From an uncultured Campylobacter sp. (lineage in GTDB: Bacteria > Actinomycetota > Actinomycetes > Mycobacteriales > Mycobacteriaceae), in the NCBI GenBank assembly GCA_946221035.1, contig CAMIME010000062.1:1-9415 (forward strand): a stretch of 9,415 nt of DNA, given 5' to 3'. This document shows positions 1 through 5,654 of this stretch, piece by piece; positions within the stretch are counted from its first letter, which is position 1; each line of letters opens with the position of its first letter. The translations under genes and the position numbers were made by a program. A model generated the notes under the pieces. It did no database searches. It saw only the letters and a program-made list of their open reading frames with translations, and had not been told where the DNA came from.

Positions 1-157
1 GGGGGAGACGGGGAGGGTGACGGCCGGCCGTCGATAAGCGAAAGCGCAATTTCGTGTGGTAGAGCGCCTGGGGTACGCTGTTCAGGTTGCTTGACGTAAG
101 CGACCCTCCTGCCAGCGCCACAAGGGTGTTGGCCGAAACTAACCAAGACCATAGGAG
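1..157 (+). promoter_or_regulatory. rpsF operon promoter and leader region
   Basis: This non-coding stretch before rpsF should hold the promoter of the rpsF-ssb-rplI operon. Possible -10 hexamers are TAGAGC at 60-65 (preceded by TG, an extended -10 form) and TACGCT at 74-79. A TTTCGT at 50-55 lies 18 nt upstream of the second. None matches the consensus well, so the exact promoter is undecided. TTGACG at 91-96 looks like a -35 but has no suitable -10 at the right distance. The 3' part (105-158) is a structured leader listed separately. Confidence 0.4.
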
Positions 158-158
158 G
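105..158 (+). promoter_or_regulatory. Candidate S6:S18-type leader that sequesters the rpsF ribosome binding site
   Basis: CCTCCT at 105-110 is exactly complementary to the Shine-Dalgarno AGGAGG at 153-158, which would form a closing stem hiding the ribosome binding site. Inside it, 111-119 pairs with 125-133 (nine pairs, two of them G-T) around a five-base loop. This is followed by CCG at 133-135 and a single-stranded stretch. The known S6:S18 motif in bacterial rpsF leaders has this plan: a closing stem, an inner hairpin and an exposed CCG bound by the S6:S18 complex, which represses translation. Assignment to that family is inference from the layout; the pairing is visible directly. Confidence 0.5.
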
Positions 159-169
159 TGATGAGGTCC

Positions 170-457
170 GTGCGTCACTACGAAGTAATGATCATCCTCG
201 ATCCGCAGCAGGATGAGCGCACCGTTGCCCCGTCCCTGGACAAGTTCCTCGAGATTGTTCGCAAGGAAAACGGCAAGGTGGAGAACGTCGATGTGTGGGG
301 TAAGCGCAAGCTTGCGTACCCGATCGATAAGAAGGAAGAGGGCATCTACGCCGTCGTTAACCTGGATTGCGCGTCTGAGACCGTCAGCGAGCTCGACCGC
401 GTCCTGAACCTGAACGAGAAGGTCCTGCGCACCAAGGTGCTGCGTACCGACAAGTAG
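170..457 (+). CDS. rpsF: 30S ribosomal protein S6
   Basis: This encodes S6, which pairs with S18 on the platform of the small ribosomal subunit. The 95-residue product begins MRHYEVMIILDP and shows the S6 fold: a first beta strand, the conserved WGKRKLAYPIDKKEEGIY block at residues 44-61, and a final strand with VLRTKVLRTDK. An upstream GTG at 158 and ATG at 161 are in frame, but both overlap or touch the Shine-Dalgarno AGGAGGTGAT (153-162). The GTG at 170 gives correct spacing and the usual corynebacterial length. It is first in an operon with ssb (63-nt gap) and rplI. Translation may be autoregulated through the leader. The identification is secure; the start is very likely. Confidence 0.97.
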   Translation: MRHYEVMIILDPQQDERTVAPSLDKFLEIVRKENGKVENVDVWGKRKLAYPIDKKEEGIYAVVNLDCASETVSELDRVLNLNEKVLRTKVLRTDK

Positions 458-520
458 GGCCGGTAGGCTCGGCATCCACAGGATCACCCGGTAGGAAACA
501 GGTCAGGAAGGTTCAAGGAC

Positions 521-1186
521 ATGGCAGGCGAAACTCCGATTACCGTTGTCGGCAACTTGGTCGGCGACCCGGAGCTGAGGTTCATCCCCAGCGGTGCAGC
601 AGTGGCGAATTTCCGCATCGCCTCCACCCCGCGTTCGTACAACCGTGAGACGAACCAGTGGGAAGACGGCGAGGCCTTGTTCCTCACCTGCAACTGCTGG
701 CGCCAGATGGCCGAGAACGTGGCGGAAACCCTGACGAAGGGTATGCGCGTCATCGTGAACGGCCGCCTGAAGCAGCGTTCCTACCAGGACAAAGAGGGCA
801 ACCAGCGGACTGTGTTCGAGATCGAGGTCGACGAGGTTGGCCCGTCCCTGAAGTACGCCAGCGCTTCCGTGAGCCGCAACCCGCGTGAGGGCGGGCAGGG
901 CGGTTACGGCGGGGGCCAGGGCGGTAATCAGGGTGGCAACCAGAGGTTTAACCAAGGTCAGCAGAACCAGAACCAGGGTCAGGATTTCGGCGGCTTCGGC
1001 CAGAACCAGGGCCAGGGCCAAAACCAAGGCCAAGGCCAAAACCAGGGCCAGGGCGGCTACAACCAGCCGAACCAAAACCAGGGCCAGCCGAACCAGAACC
1101 AAAACCAGGCCCCCAACGATCCGTGGAATTCAGCTCCCCCAGCCGGCGGCTACGGCGGCATGGGCGACGACGAGCCTCCGTTCTAA
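521..1186 (+). CDS. ssb: Single-stranded DNA-binding protein
   Basis: SSB coats single-stranded DNA during replication, repair and recombination and recruits partner proteins through its C-terminal tip. The 221-residue product has an N-terminal OB fold at about residues 1-118 (TVVGNLVGDPELRF, then VANFRIASTPRSYN, CNCWRQMAENVAETLTKGMRVIVNGRLK). A long Gly/Gln/Asn-rich linker follows at about 120-205, and the acidic tail ends DDEPPF at 216-221, the standard partner-docking tip. The linker includes three near-identical 18-bp units at 1004-1057. The ATG follows AGGAAGG at 505-511 with a 9-nt spacer. It is the middle gene of rpsF-ssb-rplI. The linker is long and low in complexity, but this is normal for actinobacterial SSB. 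Confidence 0.97.
   Translation: MAGETPITVVGNLVGDPELRFIPSGAAVANFRIASTPRSYNRETNQWEDGEALFLTCNCWRQMAENVAETLTKGMRVIVNGRLKQRSYQDKEGNQRTVFEIEVDEVGPSLKYASASVSRNPREGGQGGYGGGQGGNQGGNQRFNQGQQNQNQGQDFGGFGQNQGQGQNQGQGQNQGQGGYNQPNQNQGQPNQNQNQAPNDPWNSAPPAGGYGGMGDDEPPF
1004..1057 (+). repeat. Three tandem 18-bp units in the SSB linker
   Basis: The units at 1004-1021, 1022-1039 and 1040-1057 each encode NQGQG followed by Q, Q and G. They differ only at third codon positions (CAG or CAA) and in the last codon. Shorter Asn/Gln/Gly repeats continue on both sides. Because the unit is a multiple of three, slippage would change linker length without breaking the frame. Confidence 0.8.
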
Positions 1187-1246
1187 ACATTCACCACCAA
1201 TTCCATTTCAAAGCAAGACAAGGCAAGACAAGGAAGGCGAAGGATT

Positions 1247-1699
1247 ATGAAGCTGATCCTCACCGCTGCCGTCGATAAGCTTGGCGAACCTGGCGAGATC
1301 GTCGAGGTCAAGGACGGCTACGGACGTAACTTCCTGCTCCCGCGCGGCCTGGCTATCCCGGCTACCCGCGGCGCAGAGAAGCAGATTGAAGACATTAAGC
1401 GTGCCCAGGCCGACCGTCAGGTCCGCGACCTGGATCACGCGAAGGAGCTGCGTGACCAGCTCGACCAGCTCAAGGGCGTGAAGGTCGCTGTCCGCACCGC
1501 GAACAACGGCAAGCTCTTCGGTTCGGTCAAGCCGGCCGACATCGCCGATGCAGTCAAGGCTGCCGGCGGCCCCGCCCTGGACAAGCGCCGCATCACCATC
1601 CCCAAGGGCCTGGTGACCAAGACCGGCGGCTACCAGGTCAAGGTCAACCTCCACGACGACGTGGAGGGCAAGGTGAACTTCGAGGTCGTCTCGGCCTAG
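1247..1699 (+). CDS. rplI: 50S ribosomal protein L9
   Basis: L9 binds 23S rRNA at the base of the L1 stalk. The 150-residue product has the N-terminal RNA-binding domain (MKLILTAAVDKLGEPGEIVEVKDGYGRNFLLPRGLA; the GYGRNFLLPRG signature is at residues 25-35). A long charged connecting helix follows at about 45-80, then the C-terminal domain with GKLFGSVKPADIADAV. Length and domain order are standard. The ATG is preceded by AGGAAGG at 1231-1237 with a 9-nt spacer, inside a short CAAGACAAGG direct repeat. It closes the operon and is followed by a strong terminator. No rpsR lies between ssb and rplI; in corynebacteria rpsR is found with rpmB-rpmG-rpsN, so this is expected. Confidence 0.97.
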   Translation: MKLILTAAVDKLGEPGEIVEVKDGYGRNFLLPRGLAIPATRGAEKQIEDIKRAQADRQVRDLDHAKELRDQLDQLKGVKVAVRTANNGKLFGSVKPADIADAVKAAGGPALDKRRITIPKGLVTKTGGYQVKVNLHDDVEGKVNFEVVSA

Positions 1700-1784
1700 G
1701 CCCAGCTCGAGCGTCAGCTCGCAGCTGCTTGACGACGATTGCTCCGTGACAACGCGGCTGCAATCCAACGACAACAGCATTGTG

Positions 1785-1825
1785 AGCGCGGGTCCCACTT
1801 GTGAGGAGTGGGGCCCGCGCTTTCG
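1785..1825 (+). terminator. Rho-independent-type terminator after rplI
   Basis: The left arm at 1785-1799 pairs with 1807-1821 over 15 positions with a single G-T wobble, around a seven-base loop. TTT at 1821-1823 follows, so the T tract is short, as often in high-GC actinobacteria. It ends the rpsF-ssb-rplI operon and separates it from the protease gene. Confidence 0.8.
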
Positions 1826-1841
1826 TGTCGGGTGGGCCGGT

Positions 1842-1879
1842 TACACTGGCGGAGTTCTTCTGAGCGGAGGAGTGAGGGT
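1842..1879 (+). promoter_or_regulatory. Possible promoter and ribosome binding site of the protease-regulator-kinase operon
   Basis: TACACT at 1842-1847 is a reasonable -10 hexamer just after the rplI terminator. No convincing -35 is seen; the expected position falls in or next to the terminator. GGAGG at 1866-1870 lies 9 nt before the ATG at 1880 and fixes that start. The hexamer assignment is weak; the ribosome binding site is good. Confidence 0.4.
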
Positions 1880-2632
1880 ATGGGCTGGAAACCGGTGCGG
1901 GTGCTCGTCGCAACGCTGTTGGCGGTGGTTGTGGGCCTGGGGGCGACGGCGGCGCCGGCTTCGGCGTACGCGGTGTACCCGGGCGATAGCATCCACATCC
2001 ACTACAGCAACGGGGACCGATACTCCTGCAGCTTGAATTCGGTGGCGTACCGCGGGGGCACCATGTACGGCATCACGGCGGGGCACTGCCTTGAGCCGAT
2101 TGGCGGCGCGGTGCCGGTGACCATCTACGCCGCGGACGATCGGACCGTGATAGCCGGTGACCTGCGCGATTCCGGCAGGGACTACTGGGGCGACCACACG
2201 CTTGCCGGTGCGCTGCGCGACATCGCGTGGTTTCGCATGGAGGGCCACGTCACCGACGGGCGCGTGCTGCGAGGGGGCCATGTCGAGATTCCTTTCATCG
2301 GCGCCATCAACGGGCTGAGCGCCTTGGCGCAAGCGATCTACCCGGACCGACGCATCGCTGGGCGTCACGACGTGACCGCGGTGCAGCCGGGGCAGATCGT
2401 GTGCAAGGACGGCGGGCGCACCTCCCGCACATGCGGGCCGGTGCTCCACGTCAATGAGGACACGGGTGAGCTCGTCGTGCTCATCGTCGCCATCCAGGGC
2501 GATTCGGGTTCGCCGGTGTACACGCTGAACCCGGACCGTAGCGCGAACATCATCGGCATTGCCTCCGGCACGGCGTTCGGCGTGCTCCTCGCGGTGGATC
2601 AGTTGGGGCCGCTGCCGGCGGGGCTGCGCTAG
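1880..2632 (+). CDS. Secreted chymotrypsin-like (S1 family) serine protease
   Basis: This is a predicted extracellular serine endopeptidase of 250 residues. A signal peptide (WKPVRVLV, a hydrophobic core, then APASA) should be cut after residue 29. The catalytic triad is visible in the expected order: His69 in ITAGHC, Asp114 in LRDIAWF, and Ser209 in QGDSGSPVY. Cys50/Cys70 and Cys175/Cys185 are placed for two disulfides. No membrane anchor or sorting signal follows, so the enzyme is probably released. An in-frame GTG at 1808 would give 24 more residues but lies inside the terminator hairpin; the ATG at 1880 has a good ribosome binding site and starts directly at the signal peptide. It ends 8 nt before the response regulator gene, which suggests co-transcription. 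The substrate is unknown. Confidence 0.87.
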   Translation: MGWKPVRVLVATLLAVVVGLGATAAPASAYAVYPGDSIHIHYSNGDRYSCSLNSVAYRGGTMYGITAGHCLEPIGGAVPVTIYAADDRTVIAGDLRDSGRDYWGDHTLAGALRDIAWFRMEGHVTDGRVLRGGHVEIPFIGAINGLSALAQAIYPDRRIAGRHDVTAVQPGQIVCKDGGRTSRTCGPVLHVNEDTGELVVLIVAIQGDSGSPVYTLNPDRSANIIGIASGTAFGVLLAVDQLGPLPAGLR

Positions 2633-2952
2633 GTATCAACATGATTAGCGGTCAGCTTGCCATAGTGGACGACCATGAGGTCGCGCGTCTAGGACTCGAA
2701 AACACACTGAGCGCTTTCCCACAGGTCTCGGCGGTGGCGCAGTTTGAGTCTGTAGCTCAGTTGCTCGATAGTGCACGGCACTTCGACCTCGTGCTGCTTG
2801 ACCTCAGGCTTTCTGACGGCACTGACCCCTACGACAACGCAGTCGCAGTACAGTCCGCGGGCATGGACGTGCTGGTGTACTCGGCGCTGGATTCACCGTA
2901 TCTGCTGCGCCGAGTAATGAGTGCAGGCGTGAAAGGCGTGGTTGCGAAAACA

Positions 2953-2980
2953 GCGCCAGTGGCGCAGCTTCAAGAAGCTG
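2953..2980 (+). repeat. Two adjacent inverted repeats just upstream of the G tract
   Basis: GCGCC at 2953-2957 pairs with GGCGC at 2961-2965 around AGT. CAGCTTC at 2965-2971 pairs with GAAGCTG at 2974-2980 around AA. Both lie within the receiver-domain coding sequence and end 17 nt before the 11-G run. Confidence 0.6.
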
Positions 2981-2997
2981 TGACGACGGTTCTCAGC

Positions 2998-3008
2998 GGG
3001 GGGGGGGG
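2998..3008 (+). repeat. Homopolymer of 11 G, candidate phase-variation tract
   Basis: Eleven consecutive G lie in the linker between receiver and DNA-binding domain of the response regulator. In the first frame they read as glycine codons and lead to a premature stop at 3196-3198; losing one G joins both domains. Tracts of this kind change length by slipped-strand mispairing in known phase-variable loci such as those of Neisseria and Campylobacter. They are also a common place for sequencing error. Confidence 0.85.
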
Positions 3009-3315
3009 CGACCTTCGCCAGCGTGGAGTGGGCCAGCGTAATAGATGCGGATCAAGAGTTCGTGCAGGCGAACCTCTCGCCCAGGCAGAGCGAGGTCCTG
3101 GAACTTTACGCGATGGGGGAGAGCGCCAAACGTGTCGCCGACATGACAGGTCTGAGTCACCAGACAGTGCAGGATTACATATCTCGTATCCGTCTTAAGT
3201 ACGCGCAGGCGGGAAGGCCAGCTACCACCAAGGTGGAGTTGTACCGGCGCGGGCAGGAGGACGGGTACATTCCCGGTCCGTTGGACCCGACTGCGGGAAG
3301 CGGAGGCAACTGGGG

Positions 3316-5538
3316 ATGAAAGGGGCCCCGGCGGCCGTGATCAGACAAATGCCTCTGTGGTCGATAGATACGAACCTCCCGGAGAAACGTGCTGCGGCGA
3401 CGAGCACCCTTTACCGGTGGATGGCGGGGGGCGCTGGGATGCTATGGGTGGCGTGGATGATCATGGGCCGTTTTGACGGCGCCTCGCACCCGTTTGGGTT
3501 CACAGCCAACGCGGTGTGGTGGGTGCTGATCCTGGGTGCTGGGGCGGCAGTCGCGACCGCGACGAGCCCGTACCCGGCCCTCCACCGGTCAGCGATGGCG
3601 GCAAGCAGTGCGATATATGTTGCAGTGCTGGCAACACACACAGTGCTTTTGCTGGCGGGCAATGACGTGCTCGCACCGCTGGCGCTCGGGGATTACGGTG
3701 GCCTGCCACTGCTGATGCTGGCCTGCGCATTCAGTGGGCAATGGGTGGTGCCCGCAGCCGCTGTTGTACTGGTGGATTCCGTTCTCACAAACCACAATGT
3801 CGTCGATGCCGGAGCTTGGCACCAGCTCCTCGCGGTTGCGCATTCACTATTTCTTCTCATGCCGTTCTTGTACTTCCTGTACACCGCTTCCCGGGCAACG
3901 CAAGCTACGGATCGTCTCGCTGCGCGAACGCTAGGGACTTCCCTGGAACTAGCGAAGCAGGGGTGGCTTATGCAGAACCGTGCTCGATTTCTGGGCTACA
4001 TCCATGACCAGGTGCTTCCCGTTCTCGCCGGTATTCCGATGGGGGTGAGCACGTTAGCGGACTTGGATCATTTGCCAGAGGCGTTCGAAGGGGGGAAAAG
4101 CGGAACGGTGGAGCTCGCGTTGGTGGTGCGCACTTGGAGTACCACCTTCGGCGACGCAAACCCCGGAGTGCGCGTCGTGGCTGAGGACCCCCTCAATTCG
4201 CCCGCCTGCGCCCAGGCGGGCGTTCCGCGCATGGTGTTCACAGTGATGACGGAAGCGTTGCTGGAGGCGGTGGCCAACGCCCGGAAATACGCCGGCGGAG
4301 CGCCATGCACCCTGCGAATCCGATACGAAACCGGTGCCGGTGCCGTGACCTGTCTCTCAGCCGAGGTCATCGATGCCGGTCCGGGTTTCGATCCGGGCGC
4401 AGTCATGCCCGGGCGCGCCGGAATCCGCATCGCCATCATCGGGCGGATGGCCGCGCTCGCTGGCGGGGAGGCCAGGGTGGATTCAGAACTCGGGCGTGGC
4501 ACGCGGGTGTGGGTCGCTTGGGACGCCCGTGCAGCTTCCCGGCCAGACACCGACGTGTCCTACGCCCCCAACCCATACGAGCTTCTCGGTTTTCAAGAAT
4601 TGCTGCGTCCCTGCGCGGCGGTAGGTTTTTTTATTTTTACTCTGGCCATGTCGGCTTCTGCCTGGCCGCAATGCCGTTGGCTTTGGTATACCGCGACGCT
4701 GTTCTGCGTAGCGGTCAACCTCTACGCTATTTTCACCCGCCCTAGCCAGCCGACCCCGTTCCGCGTGCAGGTACTCGGCGCGCTGAGCACCGCAGGTGTC
4801 CTCATCTTCGGAGGTCTCTCTCAGGTCGAACCCGCACCCGAGTGGCCGCAACAGTGGTACGTCCACATTGCTCTCTTGCTCGCCGCCTACCAGGTCCTCC
4901 GCGGCAGTACTGTCGTCGCACTCGTGGGATGGGTTTTCTCCCTCACGATTCAGAGCGCACTGATCTCTAGCGGCCGGGTTTCCGAACACACGAGTGCAGC
5001 CCAGCTCGCACTTCGCTCCCTGCTCCTGATCGCCGCAGCCTTGCTGCCGCTGCTCGTTCGCCAGGTCGCCGCACGCATTCCGACTGCGGTAAACCAGGGC
5101 ATGGTTGCGGGCGTCGAGTCCGGTCTCGCCGTCTTGGACCGCCAATTTTCGGTTGCGGCGTCCGCCTGGCTCGGCGACCAGCTGGACGTTGTCCGCGCCG
5201 ACCCCACCCTTGTACCACTGCTTCAACAGCGGCTGCGCGACTGCATCTCTGCCCCCGCGCTCGATATCCCCGAGCTCACTGCTGCCGTCTGGTCCGCGCG
5301 TGAACGCGGTTCAGACATCTTGCTCATCGACGACCGCTGGTACGCATCACTCGCACCTCTGCCGGTCCTGCCGGATGACGTCGCGGAGCAATTGTTCCCA
5401 GCTCTGGAACGGTGTGGTGTCGGCGGGTCATTGACATTGCGAATGTACCCGCCCGGCCGGGAGACGGTGGCGTCGGTGCGAATGAAGGCCTCGGCGGTGG
5501 CAAAGCCAGAGCTAGTGAGGGTGAGGGCGCGGGGGTAG
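3316..5538 (+). CDS. Membrane sensor histidine kinase (HisKA_3 type) with a second membrane block and C-terminal domain
   Basis: This kinase of 740 residues should phosphorylate the adjacent regulator. Residues about 33-190 contain five or six membrane helices. The H-box is RARFLGYIHDQVLPVLAGI with His230, of the NarL/DesK (HisKA_3) kind. The ATPase domain has an N-box with Asn321 (EALLEAVANARKYA), a G1 box DAGPGF at 353-358 and a G2 region GRAGIRIAIIGRMAALAGG at 366-384. Unusually, the protein goes on: about 432-582 form six more membrane helices, and 589-740 form a soluble domain I do not recognise. The ATG overlaps the regulator stop as ATGA, with GGAGG at 3302-3306, so translation is probably coupled. 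Base composition changes from G-rich to C-rich near the end of the ATPase domain. No large extracellular domain is seen, so sensing is likely in or near the membrane. Confidence 0.88.
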   Translation: MKGAPAAVIRQMPLWSIDTNLPEKRAAATSTLYRWMAGGAGMLWVAWMIMGRFDGASHPFGFTANAVWWVLILGAGAAVATATSPYPALHRSAMAASSAIYVAVLATHTVLLLAGNDVLAPLALGDYGGLPLLMLACAFSGQWVVPAAAVVLVDSVLTNHNVVDAGAWHQLLAVAHSLFLLMPFLYFLYTASRATQATDRLAARTLGTSLELAKQGWLMQNRARFLGYIHDQVLPVLAGIPMGVSTLADLDHLPEAFEGGKSGTVELALVVRTWSTTFGDANPGVRVVAEDPLNSPACAQAGVPRMVFTVMTEALLEAVANARKYAGGAPCTLRIRYETGAGAVTCLSAEVIDAGPGFDPGAVMPGRAGIRIAIIGRMAALAGGEARVDSELGRGTRVWVAWDARAASRPDTDVSYAPNPYELLGFQELLRPCAAVGFFIFTLAMSASAWPQCRWLWYTATLFCVAVNLYAIFTRPSQPTPFRVQVLGALSTAGVLIFGGLSQVEPAPEWPQQWYVHIALLLAAYQVLRGSTVVALVGWVFSLTIQSALISSGRVSEHTSAAQLALRSLLLIAAALLPLLVRQVAARIPTAVNQGMVAGVESGLAVLDRQFSVAASAWLGDQLDVVRADPTLVPLLQQRLRDCISAPALDIPELTAAVWSARERGSDILLIDDRWYASLAPLPVLPDDVAEQLFPALERCGVGGSLTLRMYPPGRETVASVRMKASAVAKPELVRVRARG
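4199..4222 (+). repeat. Perfect 10-bp hairpin inside the kinase gene
   Basis: CGCCCGCCTG at 4199-4208 is the exact inverse complement of 4213-4222, around the loop CGCC. It lies between the codons for the H-box and the N-box. No T tract follows, so it is not a convincing terminator; it may only reflect GC-rich coding sequence. Confidence 0.5.
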
Positions 5539-5548
5539 CGGTGCCCCC
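5531..5548 (+). terminator. Weak hairpin over the kinase stop codon
   Basis: GGGGG at 5531-5535 pairs with CCCCC at 5544-5548, with one A-T and one G-T pair inside and a GCGG loop. There is no T tract after it. It may end the protease-regulator-kinase transcript, but the support is weak. Confidence 0.25.
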
Positions 5549-5560
5549 ATAAACATGGTC

Positions 5561-5618
5561 ACCGCAAACTGAACATTGTATGAACTGCGGTCAGCTGCAT
5601 AAAACTTGCTTCTAGGCT
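5561..5618 (+). promoter_or_regulatory. Upstream region of the LRR gene: candidate promoter and operator
   Basis: ACCGCA at 5561-5566 and TGCGGT at 5586-5591 form an inverted repeat separated by 19 nt. Inside it, TGAAC occurs at 5570-5574 and 5581-5585, exactly 11 bp apart, which is one helical turn. TTGTAT at 5576-5581 and TAAAAC at 5600-5605, 18 nt apart, are a possible promoter; TAGGCT at 5613-5618 is another possible -10. The repeats overlap or adjoin the first candidate -35, a position from which a bound regulator could act on RNA polymerase. Function is inference. Confidence 0.35.
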
Positions 5619-5654
5619 GGCAGAGACCTGTCCACTACGCACACGGAGAAGCAC

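Larger units (their letters stand above)
2641..3319 (+). pseudogene. NarL/LuxR-type response regulator, frameshifted at an 11-G tract
   Basis: This is a two-component response regulator in two reading frames. The first frame (2641 to a stop at 3196-3198) encodes a full receiver domain: Asp10/Asp11, phospho-acceptor Asp54 in LVLLDLRL, Ser81 and Lys103. The second frame (open to a TGA at 3317-3319) encodes a LuxR-type helix-turn-helix (LSPRQSEVLELYAMGESAKR, then LSHQTVQDYISRIRLKY). The join is at G2998-3008. With 10 G the gene reads as one 225-residue protein, with receiver at 1-119 and HTH at about 145-205, the normal NarL-family length. As given, the product is 185 residues with a nonsense tail and no DNA-binding domain. 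All functional residues are otherwise kept, so the break is recent, switchable or a read error. The start follows the protease stop by 8 nt with a weak AGG ribosome site; the end overlaps the kinase start as ATGA. Confidence 0.85.

Noticed and set aside
1..17. G-rich start of the window, possible quadruplex
   Set aside because: It is cut by the window edge and shows only two or three short G runs.
460..495. Direct repeat CCGGTAGG (460-467 and 488-495) between rpsF and ssb
   Set aside because: Eight bases in a GC-rich gap can recur by chance and no function is suggested.
503..1102. Antisense frame rich in Leu, Val and Ala opposite ssb
   Set aside because: It mirrors the Gln/Gly/Asn repeat of the SSB linker. 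The ssb frame is the known gene.
458..1246. Missing rpsR between ssb and rplI
   Set aside because: There is no room for it here, but corynebacteria normally carry rpsR with rpmB-rpmG-rpsN, so it is not a deletion.
1808..1879. In-frame GTG extension of the serine protease
   Set aside because: It lies inside the rplI terminator hairpin, has no ribosome binding site and would place 24 non-hydrophobic residues before the signal peptide.
3023..3319. Independent HTH-only protein starting at GTG 3023
   Set aside because: It is the expected C-terminal half of the response regulator in the shifted frame. Separate translation is possible but nothing in the sequence requires it.
4626..4632. Run of seven T in the kinase gene as a second slippage tract
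   Set aside because: The frame is intact across it and seven T is short. The codons encode a hydrophobic membrane stretch.
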